In this document: positions 12,267 through 21,691 of the stretch, piece by piece
Numbering within the stretch: the first letter of the stretch is position 1
How the letters are laid out: each line of letters starts with the position of its first letter
Assembly (NCBI RefSeq): GCF_001558155.1
Contig: NZ_LOAS01000001.1
Span: 1 to 64,000 of the forward strand
Origin: Aliiruegeria sabulilitoris
Lineage (GTDB): Bacteria > Pseudomonadota > Alphaproteobacteria > Rhodobacterales > Rhodobacteraceae
Length of the DNA: 64,000 bases
Direction of reading: 5' to 3'
Notes under the pieces: model-generated
What the model saw: the letters and a program-made list of their open reading frames with translations, nothing else
Told to the model about the DNA's origin: nothing
Databases searched by the model: none
Translations under genes and position numbers: made by a program

Positions 12267-13043
12267 CTATTTGTCACGGAACTGCGCTTCGCGCTTCTCG
12301 AGGAAGGCGCCCATGCCCTCTTTCTGGTCCTCGGTGGCAAACAGGGCGTGGAACAGGCGCCGCTCGAACAGGATCCCCTCACGCAGCGGCACTTCATAGC
12401 TGCGATTGACGGCTTCCTTGACGGCCATGGCGGTCAGCATGGACTTTCGAGAGATTTTGCCCGCTGCGGCCATCGCCTCTTCGATCAGCTTCTTGGCCGG
12501 GACTACGCGGGATACCAGGCCGGAACGCTCGGCTTCCTCGGCATCCATGAAACGTCCGGTAAGGTGCATGTCCATGCTCTTGGACTTGCCGACGAATCGG
12601 GTCAAACGCTGGGTTCCGCCCAGGCCAGCCACAACGCCGAGATTGATTTCGGGCTGGCCGAACTTGGCCGTATCCGCAGCGATGATGAAATCGCACATCA
12701 TGGCCAATTCGCAGCCGCCACCCAGGGCGTAGCCGGCCACCGCGCCGATGATCGGCTTGCGAATCCGCAAGATCGCGTCGCCCTCGGCCCCAAACAGGTC
12801 CGCGCCGAAGACGTCGACGAAGCTTTTTTCCGACATCTCCGAGATATCGGCCCCGGCGGCGAACGCCTTGTCGGAACCGGTCAGCACGATGCACCGGACT
12901 TTTTCGTTCTTTTCCGCCTCGCGCAGGGCCTGACCCAGTTCGCTGAGAAGCTGCGTATTGAGCGCATTCAGCGCTTCGGGTCGGTTCAGTCTGATGAGGC
13001 AGATGTGATCTGTAATTTCGACGATCAGTGTCTCGAAAGCCAT
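12267..13043 (-). CDS. Enoyl-CoA hydratase (crotonase family)
   Basis: Hydrates trans-2-enoyl-CoA to 3-hydroxyacyl-CoA in fatty-acid or amino-acid degradation. The 258 residues carry the crotonase oxyanion-hole segments [12 protein letters not shown] and [20 protein letters not shown], and the two catalytic glutamates appear in GGCELA and [15 protein letters not shown]. The ATG at 13043 ([12 protein letters not shown]) matches the family N-terminus; a longer in-frame extension to 13412 runs into mutM and is rejected. It follows mutM by 64 nt on the same strand. The sequence resembles short-chain enoyl-CoA hydratases, but the exact substrate cannot be read from it. Confidence 0.93.
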   Translation of the reverse strand: MAFETLIVEITDHICLIRLNRPEALNALNTQLLSELGQALREAEKNEKVRCIVLTGSDKAFAAGADISEMSEKSFVDVFGADLFGAEGDAILRIRKPIIGAVAGYALGGGCELAMMCDFIIAADTAKFGQPEINLGVVAGLGGTQRLTRFVGKSKSMDMHLTGRFMDAEEAERSGLVSRVVPAKKLIEEAMAAAGKISRKSMLTAMAVKEAVNRSYEVPLREGILFERRLFHALFATEDQKEGMGAFLEKREAQFRDK

Positions 13044-13107
13044 GCGGCCGAGCCTTTCCGTGATTGCACAGTTGCCAAGGGTTATCACCCTGACAGCATC
13101 ATTCAAG

Positions 13108-13959
13108 CTATCTTTGACAGTCCGGACAGTAGAAGGTCGACCGACCCGATTGCGTGACCCGACGTATGGTTCCGCCGCACCCTTCGGTGGAGCAAGCGGC
13201 GGATTCGCGGCCATAGGCGCGGAACGCATGCTGGAAATAGCCCAGATCACCATTTGTCTGCCGATGGTCGCGCAGGCTGGATCCCCCGGCTTCGATCGCT
13301 TCTTCCAGAACTTTCCGTATGATCGGAACCAGCGCCTCGACTCTCGCGCGCGAAATGTTGTTGCACCGCCGCAACGGTGACAGGCCGGCGCGATGCAACA
13401 CCTCGCAAACATATATGTTTCCCAGACCGGCCACGAGCGTCTGATCGAGCAGGCCGACCTTTATCTGGCTACGTCGACCTTGCAGGGTAGCGGCCAGCCT
13501 CGGCCCGTCGAAGCTGTTGCCCAAGGGTTCCGGGCCGAGAGAGGCCAGCAATGGATGGGCGTCACACTCAGCTGTCGGCACAAGGTCCATCGCGCCGAAG
13601 CGCCGGGCGTCGTTGAAGGTGATCCGGGCGCCGTTCTCCATTTCGAGGACGACGTGATCATGTTTGGCCAGCGGCAAAAGGTCGTGGTGGAAGCTGCCCG
13701 GAACGTCACCAGAAATGATCATTCTTCCGGACATTCCGAGGTGTATGAGGAGCGACTCACCGCTATTCAGATCCACCAGGATGTATTTCGAGCGCCGCCG
13801 CAACCGCTCCACGCGCTTGCCTTCGAGGCGTTCGGCCATCCGCTCGGGAAAGGGCCAGCGCAGATCCGGACGCCGAACCTGCGCCTCGAGGATGCGTTGC
13901 CCCGCCATCGCGGGCTCCAGCCCCCGACGCACCGTTTCGACCTCGGGTAGCTCCGGCAA
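13108..13959 (-). CDS. mutM: Formamidopyrimidine-DNA glycosylase
   Basis: Base-excision repair enzyme that removes 8-oxoguanine and formamidopyrimidines and cuts the abasic strand. The start is a TTG at 13959, immediately followed by P-E-L-P-E-V-E-T-V: after removal of the initiator Met the catalytic proline becomes the N-terminus (P2, E3), which fixes this start; GGAGA lies just upstream. The 283-residue protein ends in a four-cysteine zinc finger (C256, C261, C278, C281). An apparent extension to 14049 overlaps the ubiE promoter and is rejected. It is divergent from ubiE. Confidence 0.96.
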   Translation of the reverse strand: MPELPEVETVRRGLEPAMAGQRILEAQVRRPDLRWPFPERMAERLEGKRVERLRRRSKYILVDLNSGESLLIHLGMSGRMIISGDVPGSFHHDLLPLAKHDHVVLEMENGARITFNDARRFGAMDLVPTAECDAHPLLASLGPEPLGNSFDGPRLAATLQGRRSQIKVGLLDQTLVAGLGNIYVCEVLHRAGLSPLRRCNNISRARVEALVPIIRKVLEEAIEAGGSSLRDHRQTNGDLGYFQHAFRAYGRESAACSTEGCGGTIRRVTQSGRSTFYCPDCQR

Positions 13960-14054
13960 TCCTGTCTCCCTTCGACGCACCCTGTCGGGCTCGCCATTGC
14001 AGCGCCCCCGCAGCGCTCTATAAGGAGGGGCAAAATTCTGCGGGAGCAAGTCCC

Positions 14055-14807
14055 ATGAGCGACAACTCTACCAAGACAACCCATTTCGGCGAGAAAATCG
14101 TGCCCGAGGAAGAAAAGAAGGGCATGGTTCATGGCGTCTTCTCTTCGGTCGCCTCTCGCTACGACCTGATGAACGATTTCATGAGCGTTGGCGTCCACCG
14201 CTTGTGGAAAGATGCGATGATGGACTGGCTGGCGCCGCGTCCCGGCCAGAAGCTGCTCGACGTGGCCGGCGGCACCGGCGACATCGCCTTTCGCTTCCTG
14301 CGCCGCGCACCGGAGGCGACGGCGGTTGTGTGCGACATGACCGAGGACATGCTGATCGAAGGCAAGAAGCGTGCCGAAGCCGAGAGCCTGTCGGACCGGC
14401 TCGACTGGGTCGTGGGTGATGCGATGGATCTACCCTTCGAAAATAACAGCTTCGACGTGGTCACCAATAGCTTCGGCACTCGGAACGTGACCCGGATCGA
14501 GGACGCGCTGTCCGAAGCTTACCGGGTTTTGCGCCCGGGCGGGCGCCTGATGACGCTGGAGTTCTCGCAGCTTCCGAACCCGGCGATGCAATGGGCCTAT
14601 GACCGCTATTCCTATAACCTGATCCCGGTGATGGGGCAGGTCGTGGCCAATGACCGCGACTCCTATCAATACCTGGTGGAATCGATCCGGAAATTCCCCG
14701 ATCAGGAACGCTTCGCCGCGATGATCCGGACTGCCGGGTTCGAACAGGTGAAATATCGCAACATGACCATGGGCGTCGTTGCCCTGCACTCCGGCTGGAA
14801 GCTCTGA
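14055..14807 (+). CDS. ubiE: Ubiquinone/menaquinone C-methyltransferase UbiE
   Basis: SAM-dependent C-methyltransferase of ubiquinone biosynthesis. The 250 residues show the family N-terminus ([23 protein letters not shown]), SAM-binding motif [14 protein letters not shown] and the later NSFGTRNV and LEFSQLPNP motifs, ending in [15 protein letters not shown] precedes the ATG at 14055. Only 4 nt separate its stop from the UbiB start, so the two form an operon divergent from mutM, the arrangement common in Rhodobacteraceae. Confidence 0.97.
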   Translation: MSDNSTKTTHFGEKIVPEEEKKGMVHGVFSSVASRYDLMNDFMSVGVHRLWKDAMMDWLAPRPGQKLLDVAGGTGDIAFRFLRRAPEATAVVCDMTEDMLIEGKKRAEAESLSDRLDWVVGDAMDLPFENNSFDVVTNSFGTRNVTRIEDALSEAYRVLRPGGRLMTLEFSQLPNPAMQWAYDRYSYNLIPVMGQVVANDRDSYQYLVESIRKFPDQERFAAMIRTAGFEQVKYRNMTMGVVALHSGWKL

Positions 14808-14811
14808 TCCC

Positions 14812-16344
14812 TTGCGTGGACCTCATAATATCTGGCGCCTGATTCGAGTCGGCGCCACGCTCGAACGCAACAACGCCATGGGCGAAATGCTCGATGCGCT
14901 CAACGCGCCGGTGCCGATCCGGATCGCCGCGCACACTTTGGGCTGGCCGTTCAAGTGGCTTGGCTACAAGGGCGATCCAAGCCTGCCGCCGCTCCTGAGC
15001 GCACTGAACGCGATGGGACCGGCCTATGTGAAGCTCGGTCAGATCCTGTCGACCCGACCGGATGTGGTGGGCGAAGATCTTTCCCACCAGCTCAAGATCC
15101 TGCAGGACCGGATGCCGCCCTTCCCGCGTGACGTGGCCATCGCCACCATCGAGAAAGAGCTGAATATCAAGGTCGATGAGGTGTTCTCGGAATTTTCCGA
15201 ACCCGTCGCGGCCGCTTCCATTGCGCAAGTCCACCGTGCGCGTTTGCGCGAAACCGGTCAGGAAGTCGCGGTCAAGGTACTGCGGCCGAATATCGAGCGC
15301 AATTTCCGCCGGGATTTCGATGCCTTCTACCTGGGCGCCACGATCATCGAAACCCTCTCACCGGGCTCCCGCCGGCTGCGGCCTCGCGCGGTGATCGAGC
15401 ATTTCCACGGCTCCGTGAAGGGTGAGCTGGACCTGCGGCTCGAGTCGGCCTCCGCCTCTGAATACGAGGCCAGCACGCAGGAGGATGAAGGCTTCTGGGT
15501 GCCGAAGATGCACTGGAAGCTCTCCGATCGCCGGATCATGACGCTCGACTGGGCGGAAGGCCCGTCCTGCAACGAGCTGGCGCGCATCGACGCACTTGGC
15601 TTCGACCGCAAGGTTCTTGGCGAGCGTATCCTTGGCCTGTTTCTCAAACACGCCCTGCATAACGGGTTCTTCCATGCTGACATGCACCAGGGAAACCTGA
15701 AGATCGGCCTGAACGGGGATGTGATCGCGCTCGACTTCGGCATCATGGGGCGGCTCGATGAATACACCCGTCGCGTCTATGCCGAGATCATTTATGGTTT
15801 CATCAAGAAGGATTACCGGCGCGTTGCCGAGGTCCATTTCGAGGCGGGCTATGTCCCTGCGGACCGGGATGTCGATGAATTCGCAAGCGCATTGCGGGTC
15901 GTGGGCGAGCCCATTTTCGGCATGTCGGCCGACGATATCTCGATGGGGCGGGTCTTGAGCTACCTGTTCGAGGTGACGGAACGCTTCGGTATGGAAACCC
16001 GGATGGAACTGATTCACCTGCAGCGGACCATGGTTGTCGTCGAAGGGGTATCGCGCTCGCTTTACCCGAATATCAACATGTGGGATGTCGCCCGTCCGGT
16101 GGTCGAGGACTATATTAAGCAGAGCATCGGGCCGCGCGCCTTGGCGCGGGACCTGACCCGCACCTTGCGGATCCTGTCCCATTTCGGCCCGCGCCTTCCG
16201 AAGATCGCCGAGGACATGCTGGCCAGACAGTCTGCCCTTAAGCCGAACACGCCGGAGGAGGTGCCGAAGTCGCATCGCTGGGCGTGGTTTGGGGCGGGAG
16301 CTGCCCTCGCCGCAGCGGTGACATGGGGCGTGACGCAACTCTGA
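14812..16344 (+). CDS. ubiB: Ubiquinone biosynthesis protein UbiB (ADCK-family kinase-like)
   Basis: An atypical protein-kinase-like ATPase of the ABC1/ADCK family needed for aerobic ubiquinone synthesis. The 510 residues include the family motif YVKLGQILSTRPD near 65-80, the A-A-S-I-A-Q-V-H alanine-rich loop, HADMHQGNLKIG in the catalytic loop and ALDFGIMGR (the DFG-like motif). The C-terminus has a hydrophobic segment (WAWFGAGAALAAAVTWGV) that can anchor it in the membrane. The start is taken as TTG at 14812 (then RGPHNIWRLIRV), with GGAAG 10 nt upstream inside the ubiE end; an earlier in-frame ATG at 14779 would overlap ubiE. Confidence 0.95.
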   Translation: MRGPHNIWRLIRVGATLERNNAMGEMLDALNAPVPIRIAAHTLGWPFKWLGYKGDPSLPPLLSALNAMGPAYVKLGQILSTRPDVVGEDLSHQLKILQDRMPPFPRDVAIATIEKELNIKVDEVFSEFSEPVAAASIAQVHRARLRETGQEVAVKVLRPNIERNFRRDFDAFYLGATIIETLSPGSRRLRPRAVIEHFHGSVKGELDLRLESASASEYEASTQEDEGFWVPKMHWKLSDRRIMTLDWAEGPSCNELARIDALGFDRKVLGERILGLFLKHALHNGFFHADMHQGNLKIGLNGDVIALDFGIMGRLDEYTRRVYAEIIYGFIKKDYRRVAEVHFEAGYVPADRDVDEFASALRVVGEPIFGMSADDISMGRVLSYLFEVTERFGMETRMELIHLQRTMVVVEGVSRSLYPNINMWDVARPVVEDYIKQSIGPRALARDLTRTLRILSHFGPRLPKIAEDMLARQSALKPNTPEEVPKSHRWAWFGAGAALAAAVTWGVTQL

Positions 16345-16365
16345 AGAGCTGCGCCCCTTGCGGGG

Positions 16366-17034
16366 TCATGCAATCGAACGGACTGCGGACACGTCATCAG
16401 CGGAAATCGCGGTCCCGTCCGGCAGGATCAGGGCGTAGCCATCATCCTGACGCTGCACCTCGATGACTTCGACATAGGTCTCCGCGTCACGCGTGCTCAA
16501 AAGCTCACCGTTCGAATCATAGCTCTCGACACGAAAATTGTAGCTGCCCCCGGACACCTGCTGTCCTGAGTCATTTGTCCCATCCCACGTGACCTCGTCA
16601 TTTCCGCTGGCGACAACGTAGCGTGTAACCTCGTTGCCATATGCATCCTGCACAACCATTTCGGCATAGCTGGCCGTCGGTTCGGATTGTGTCGTGATGG
16701 TGATCGGGTCTCCCTCATACTCAACGGGCGCAGCCACGCGGACTTCCTTTCCGACCCATTCGGCCATGGTGGCAAGATCACTGGAAGTGAAGACGGATAT
16801 CAGCTCACTCAGGAGATCATTGGTTTCAACTTGCTGTTCGACTGCCGAAAACTGCGCAAGCTGTGCCGTGTACTCGGTCGAATCCACGGGATCGAATGGA
16901 TCCTGGTTCTGCAATTGGGCCGTCATCAAGGTCAGCCAGGTGTCCATATCCTGCGACGTCAGGGATTCGCTTGTAAGCGCCGAGCTTGTCGTGCTTACCG
17001 CGCCCGTCTGGGTTGCTGCTGAAACGGAAGTCAT
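16366..17034 (-). CDS. flgD: Flagellar basal-body rod modification protein FlgD
   Basis: Hook-capping scaffold required to assemble the flagellar hook. The 222 residues contain the FlgD N-terminal signature (FLTLM-like TWLTLMTAQLQNQDPFDPVDSTEYTAQLAQFSAVEQ is split across about 33-66) and a C-terminal FlgD Ig-like part with VTWDGTNDSGQQVSGGSYNF. ATG at 17034 follows a TTG and has AAGGA upstream. It lies 120 nt after fliK on the same strand and ends 22 nt from the convergent ubiB stop. FlgD and FliK together control hook growth and length. Confidence 0.94.
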   Translation of the reverse strand: MTSVSAATQTGAVSTTSSALTSESLTSQDMDTWLTLMTAQLQNQDPFDPVDSTEYTAQLAQFSAVEQQVETNDLLSELISVFTSSDLATMAEWVGKEVRVAAPVEYEGDPITITTQSEPTASYAEMVVQDAYGNEVTRYVVASGNDEVTWDGTNDSGQQVSGGSYNFRVESYDSNGELLSTRDAETYVEVIEVQRQDDGYALILPDGTAISADDVSAVRSIA

Positions 17035-17154
17035 CAAGCATCCTTACAATCTGAGATCCAGGCCGGCGCCGGAAACTGTGCTGGTATTTGTCGCCTGTAT
17101 GTCGGCTTTGGACCGTGAAGCCAGGATACCACCGGAGCTGCCGTCCTGATCCTT

Positions 17155-19287
17155 TCACGTTCCCGGGTGGTCCCCACCCTCACTACGCCCCTCAGCGAAG
17201 GACATGCTTACGTCCTCATATCCCAATGCCCTGAGATCTGCGGAAAGGACTTCGATGTTGCGGCGGAACAGCTCCAGGGTCTCGGGACGATCAGCGTGGA
17301 TGTTCACACTCAGACCGCTTTCGGCATTGATGAAAGAGATCCGCAGGTTGCCGAGTTCTTCCGGTGAAAGCCGGACGTCAAAGCTCTCACGAGAAGTCAC
17401 CTGAACACGATCGCTGATTGTCTCCGCCAGAGACCTGCTCGCTGTTCGAAGCGCTGCCGAGGAGGTATCCGACTGCCGAACCGTCGTTGTTCCGACGCCT
17501 TCACGACCTCGATCCGAAAATACTTCGGACAAGTCCAATTCCGGCACCGTTTCGAATTCCTGTTCCGCGGCGATCGACAGGTCGCTTTCCACCTTCGCCG
17601 GGCTGAAACCTCCGGCTATGCTCGCAGGTGTTGTTCCGTTTTGCGCGTCACTTCTTGAAACAGACCTTTGGTGGACGCGGGGGGGCGCGTCTGGGGCACT
17701 CCGGTGCTCGTTCTCCTCGGAGTCTGCCTTCGAGAAGGATGGGCTGTCGGGTTGCCCCACCAATTCGCCGGAAGCCTCGAACCACTGGCCTTGCTGAGGT
17801 TGCTGGACGATTGATGACGCGGCGATAGGCATCTCGGGCACGAGGTTCTGTCGCAAAATCTCTGCCTTGACAGCTTGAGCGTTGAGCCCCTCCATCCCGT
17901 ACCGGCCTTGCACCGCCGCGGATGCATCTTGTTCCATGGCAGCCTGGAACGCGGCTGGCTGTGACGGACTCATTGACACCTGGGGCCTTGCACTGACCTT
18001 TCTGTGAAATTGCACCTGTTGAGCCAGTGACGCGCGATCAAACGCCTCCTCAGATGTCGAGGTAGATGTTCTCGAAGGAATTGGCACTTGGAGACCCAAT
18101 TCGCTCATTTCCGGGGCCGACCGGTCTGCTTGCGAAAGGTCTCCAATCGGAAGCGACATCCCATCTGGCCGGATCGGCTGAGTTGATGCGAATCGGCCTG
18201 AGTTGGAGGCTGTCATTGTGCCAATGGCATCTGGCTGTGATTGCACGACGACCCGCTGCCTGGACGCTGAAGGGGCAGGGGCACCACGCAGGGCGACGGA
18301 TGGCTGCTGTGATTGAGTGCCCTCGGTTGAGCGCGACGAGATGTCTTGCAGCAACGGACGTGCCTTGTCGGTGGTTTCGCCGGCGAGGCCGGAGGGAGTG
18401 TTCCCGCCAGGGGGAGTCAATGGCATCCCGGGATCGTTGGAAAGGTTGGGCACAGAAGTGCCTGCTGCCGAAGCCCCTGTGGCGCTCACCAAGGAAACCG
18501 CGTCAGTCTGTTTGAGGCTTCCATTCGGAATGCTTCGCCCCGAATCGCCCTCTCTCGCATCAGCTTCGGGAAAGCGAGTGGTGGCAACGGCGTTCTGATT
18601 GCCTCGGAACTGGGAAAAAGACACCTTTTGCTCAACAAGTTGCGAGCCCGGGGAAGCCGCGGAGGTTTCGTCGGCGGGTCCTTCACTTGGCATCCGTTGC
18701 GCCGGCCACCCGTCCTGGGTCGGAGGCATCGGAAAGACACCTCGTCCCGCCTTATCTGGTGCGGCCGCATTTTCTCCCTCGACATCCTCGCTGCGAATGC
18801 CCTTCACGGACTTGCCGGCGTCGGTGCCTTCGGTATCGGTGCGGTCGGTCGCATTGAGCGCCAGTAGATCTTTGGGCTGTTCCCCGGATTGCACGCTCTT
18901 CGCGGCCAGATCGGCCACAGAACGCTCAACAACAGGCAGATTCGGTCGTTCAGGTGCGGTGGTGTCCGCAGTGCCGGTCTCGGTCGCTGGTTCGGGCAAT
19001 TCTTCTCGATCTTTATTCAGAAGGTCATCAGAATCGGCAAAACGGTTCGTCTGATCCGACGATTTCGCGGTCGGGGTTTCGGTGACCGCCAGAGCTTCCC
19101 CTCCCTCGGGAGAGCCAAAAGGAATCGATTCTGTTTCACCCGCCTTCGAACTGTGATTGGTCCCCCCCTGCAGGGCCGACAGGTGGTCTGCGAATGAAAT
19201 GTCCGTACTTTCAGTATGTTGACATGTTTTTCGCCCCGTCTGCGAGGTAGGAGACGTGACCAATGAAATGGATTGAGCTGGGTGCAT
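17155..19287 (-). CDS. fliK: Flagellar hook-length control protein FliK
   Basis: Secreted ruler protein that sets hook length and switches export specificity. The 710 residues are mostly low-complexity, rich in S, T, Q, P and A, as usual for FliK; the last about 90 residues hold the conserved Flg_hook domain (FDVRLSPEELGNLRISF, then LSVNIHADRPETLELFR and L-R-A-L-G-Y-E-D-V). The ATG at 19287 (MHPAQSISL) is preferred, with AGAAGG upstream; a GTG at 19329 would add 14 residues and cannot be excluded. It is followed by flgD and is divergent from the rod-binding protein gene. The identity rests on the C-terminal domain and context. Confidence 0.87.
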   Translation of the reverse strand: MHPAQSISLVTSPTSQTGRKTCQHTESTDISFADHLSALQGGTNHSSKAGETESIPFGSPEGGEALAVTETPTAKSSDQTNRFADSDDLLNKDREELPEPATETGTADTTAPERPNLPVVERSVADLAAKSVQSGEQPKDLLALNATDRTDTEGTDAGKSVKGIRSEDVEGENAAAPDKAGRGVFPMPPTQDGWPAQRMPSEGPADETSAASPGSQLVEQKVSFSQFRGNQNAVATTRFPEADAREGDSGRSIPNGSLKQTDAVSLVSATGASAAGTSVPNLSNDPGMPLTPPGGNTPSGLAGETTDKARPLLQDISSRSTEGTQSQQPSVALRGAPAPSASRQRVVVQSQPDAIGTMTASNSGRFASTQPIRPDGMSLPIGDLSQADRSAPEMSELGLQVPIPSRTSTSTSEEAFDRASLAQQVQFHRKVSARPQVSMSPSQPAAFQAAMEQDASAAVQGRYGMEGLNAQAVKAEILRQNLVPEMPIAASSIVQQPQQGQWFEASGELVGQPDSPSFSKADSEENEHRSAPDAPPRVHQRSVSRSDAQNGTTPASIAGGFSPAKVESDLSIAAEQEFETVPELDLSEVFSDRGREGVGTTTVRQSDTSSAALRTASRSLAETISDRVQVTSRESFDVRLSPEELGNLRISFINAESGLSVNIHADRPETLELFRRNIEVLSADLRALGYEDVSMSFAEGRSEGGDHPGT

Positions 19288-19402
19288 CGATCGAATGGCC
19301 TTCTGGCTACGGATGATTGGAGGCTGCACGGATCGAGTTACTGATCCTTTACTTGCAGGGTGCTAATTTCAAAAAAGTTTTAGCCGACAGGAGGTCGAGC
19401 AC

Positions 19403-19693
19403 GTGGAGCCTGTAGCAAATTCAGGACAAGGAACGCGCCCCGAGGGCACGCTGACGAGCAAAAGGGAGGCGCTGAGAGAGGTCGCGCAGGATCTGGAGGC
19501 AACGTTTCTGTCCGAAATGCTCAAGCACGCCGGCGTCGGCAAAACACCCGAAGGCTTCGGAGGCGGCGTCGGCGAAGAACAATTCTCGAGCCTTCTGCGC
19601 GACATGCAAGCCAGGGAGATCGCTGCCCGAGGGGGTATCGGCCTGGCAGAATCAATCTTTAATTCACTTGTGGAGACACTCGATGAGCAATGA
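19403..19693 (+). CDS. Single-domain flagellar rod-binding protein (FlgJ N-terminal type)
   Basis: A 96-residue protein matching only the N-terminal rod-binding domain of FlgJ: LEATFLSEMLKHAGV, then EEQFSSLLRDMQAREIA and GIGLAESIF. It lacks the muramidase domain of enterobacterial FlgJ, as usual in alphaproteobacteria, so a separate enzyme must open the peptidoglycan for the rod. The start is GTG at 19403, supported by AGGAGG 9 nt upstream. Its last 11 nt overlap the next gene, a FlgN-like chaperone. It is divergent from fliK with a 115-nt shared promoter region. Confidence 0.85.
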   Translation: MEPVANSGQGTRPEGTLTSKREALREVAQDLEATFLSEMLKHAGVGKTPEGFGGGVGEEQFSSLLRDMQAREIAARGGIGLAESIFNSLVETLDEQ

Positions 19694-20027
19694 CCCAACG
19701 CAGCTTTTGCTTGATCTGCTCGAACAGGAGAAAACGCTTCTGATCGAAGGAAAAATCGAAAATGTCGCGGCGCTCGAACCGCAAAAGATCGAACTGGCCG
19801 AAAAGATCGAAGCGCAAGGCCCCCTCGATACCGAGAACCTGAAGAGGTTGCAGCAAAAGGTTCGCAGGAACCAGGAACTCTTCGAGGCCTCCAGGCGTGG
19901 GCTGAAAACGGCGGCAGCCCGGGTGTCCGAGATCAGGAGAGTCCTGACGCAGCTGGATACTTACACATCCAACGGGAGTCTTCGGACGCTGCAATTCGCA
20001 GCCCCGAAAGTTGAGAGGCGCGCTTGA
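19683..20027 (+). CDS. FlgN-like flagellar export chaperone
   Basis: A 114-residue, largely helical, charged protein (MSNDPTQLLLDLLEQEKTLL..., EPQKIELAEKIEAQ, LKRLQQKVRRNQELFEA) of the size and pattern of FlgN, the export chaperone for hook-associated proteins FlgK and FlgL. Detection is by helical pattern, size and location between a rod-binding protein and flagellin, not by a sharp motif. The ATG at 19683 overlaps the upstream gene by 11 nt; an in-frame start at 19668 is possible. Its end is followed by the 219-nt flagellin leader. Confidence 0.65.
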   Translation: MSNDPTQLLLDLLEQEKTLLIEGKIENVAALEPQKIELAEKIEAQGPLDTENLKRLQQKVRRNQELFEASRRGLKTAAARVSEIRRVLTQLDTYTSNGSLRTLQFAAPKVERRA

Positions 20028-20210
20028 AAGACAATGTCCGGGAAATTCGCGTAAAATCGTAGGCTTCTGGCGGGCCGGCATTAGGATTCTCTTAGCTGAT
20101 CATCGCCAATCTGACATCGCACCCAACAAGGGTGGCACGTTCGGTCCGAGAGCCGTTCGTAGGGCGCAGAATGCGATAACCTCCGTCGGTTCGTCCGGCG
20201 GGTCAGCTCG

Positions 20211-20225
20211 CGGCGAAAAGCGCCG
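20211..20225 (+). promoter_or_regulatory. Hairpin directly before the flagellin ribosome binding site
   Basis: CGGCG (20211-20215), loop AAAAG, CGCCG (20221-20225), ending 3 nt before GGAAGGA (20229-20235) of the flagellin gene. In Caulobacter FlbT acts on the flagellin mRNA leader; flbT is three genes downstream here, so this is a plausible place for such control. The stem is only 5 bp; the proposal is inference. Confidence 0.35.
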
Positions 20226-20246
20226 TTTGGAAGGAATATTTAGAAA

Positions 20247-21605
20247 ATGACCAGCATCCTCACGAACACCAGCTCGATGATTGCCCTGCAAACTCTGAAG
20301 GGCATCAACTCCAGCCTTGAATCCGTTCAAAGCGAAATCTCCACGGGCAAATCCGTCGCATCGGCCAAGGACAACTCCGCCGTCTGGGCCATTTCGAAAG
20401 TGATGGAATCTGATGTCGCCGGTTTCGAGGCAATTTCCGACAGCCTTTCGCTTGGGGAAAGCACGGTTGCCGTCGCCGCGAATGCCGCGGAAACCGTGAC
20501 GGACCTTCTCACCCAGATGAAGGAAAAGATCGTTGCGGCACAGGAAGACAACGTCGACCGCGACAAGATCCAGACCGATATCGATGCCCTCAAGGACCAG
20601 ATCGGCGCGGTTGTCGGCGCGGCCCAGTTCAACGGCCTGAACCTGGTCAATGGCAGCAACAGCTCGGTCGATGTTCTCTCGTCGCTTGACCGCGACTCCA
20701 ACGGAAACGTCTCGGCCAGCAACATCACCGTTGCAGGGCAGGATCTCAGCCTTGAGAACGGTACCGCTCTGACAGGGGCCGGCGTTCCGGCCCTGACAGC
20801 AGCAACGGCCGCGGTAGGCGCGTCGACCAACATCATCGCCGCAAACGCGTTTCAGATGATCGACACGGACGGCACGGCTCTGACCACGGCAAACAGCGTT
20901 GGCGTTGGAGCGATTTCGGAAACTGGGCTCGACAACCCGAACATCACGCCGGTCGATACGGGCTTGATGGCTGGAGACGTCGTCACGCTGACCTTCGGGG
21001 ATACGAGTTCGGCTGGCGTGGAGGAGAATGTCGACTACTTCACCGTGAGCTACACGGTCAAGGAAGGCGACTTCGGCGAGAGCATCAACGCCGGCCTAGC
21101 AGCTGCCTTCAACGAGAAGGTCGGTGACCCGGCGCTCGAGAACTTTGGCAAGAACGCCGTTGTCGCGACAACCTTGGATGCGTCCGATCTCTCGGCGACC
21201 GCCACAGCTGGCGTATTCGCGATCGACAACGCAAACGCTGCAGATACGCTCGCCGTTGCAATTACGGCCGAACGTGGATCGGGTGGCCTGTCGGATCTAA
21301 ATACCCTGGATGTCACGACGAACGCCGGTGCAGAAAGTGCGCTCTCCAGCATCGAGAAAATGATCGATACCTCGGTGGACGCAGCAGCAGCATTCGGTTC
21401 GGTTCAGGGGCGCATTGAAACCCAGGCGGACTTCATCGCAAAGCTCTCCGACTCGATGACGGCCGGTATCGGCACTTTGGTCGATGCAGACATGGAAGAA
21501 GCCTCGGCTCGCCTTCAGGCGCTGCAGGTTCAACAACAACTGGGTGTTCAAGCCCTGTCGATTGCGAACTCCTCGCCGCAATCGGTCCTCTCGCTGTTCC
21601 AATAA
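20247..21605 (+). CDS. fliC: Flagellin
   Basis: The filament subunit, exported through the flagellar type III system. The 452 residues have the conserved flagellin ends: N-terminal NTSSMIALQTLKGINSSLE, then STGKSVASAKDNSAVWAIS, and C-terminal VDADMEEASARLQALQVQQQL with QALSIANSSPQSVLSLFQ. The central part (about 150-360) is variable, T/A/D-rich, as in surface-exposed domains. GGAAGGA lies about 12 nt before the ATG. It is followed by a hairpin and then flaF, flbT and DUF1217, the alphaproteobacterial flagellin regulation set. Confidence 0.95.
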   Translation: MTSILTNTSSMIALQTLKGINSSLESVQSEISTGKSVASAKDNSAVWAISKVMESDVAGFEAISDSLSLGESTVAVAANAAETVTDLLTQMKEKIVAAQEDNVDRDKIQTDIDALKDQIGAVVGAAQFNGLNLVNGSNSSVDVLSSLDRDSNGNVSASNITVAGQDLSLENGTALTGAGVPALTAATAAVGASTNIIAANAFQMIDTDGTALTTANSVGVGAISETGLDNPNITPVDTGLMAGDVVTLTFGDTSSAGVEENVDYFTVSYTVKEGDFGESINAGLAAAFNEKVGDPALENFGKNAVVATTLDASDLSATATAGVFAIDNANAADTLAVAITAERGSGGLSDLNTLDVTTNAGAESALSSIEKMIDTSVDAAAAFGSVQGRIETQADFIAKLSDSMTAGIGTLVDADMEEASARLQALQVQQQLGVQALSIANSSPQSVLSLFQ

Positions 21606-21612
21606 ACTGAAC

Positions 21613-21638
21613 AACGGGGCGCCTTCCAGCGCCCCGTT
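21613..21638 (+). terminator. Hairpin after flagellin gene
   Basis: AACGGGGCGC (21613-21622) pairs perfectly with GCGCCCCGTT (21629-21638) across a CTTCCA loop, starting 7 nt after the flagellin stop. There is no U tract, so it may stabilise the flagellin mRNA 3' end or act as a partial terminator before flaF. Confidence 0.7.
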
Positions 21639-21691
21639 GCCTCCCCGCATAAGCGGGACCCTGCCCAATTTAGCGAACGGAAGGAAACTCC

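Noticed and set aside
20028-20246. Sigma-54 promoter before flagellin (TGGCACG at about 20130).
   Set aside because: The -12 element TTGC is not at the right distance, so the match is half a site only.
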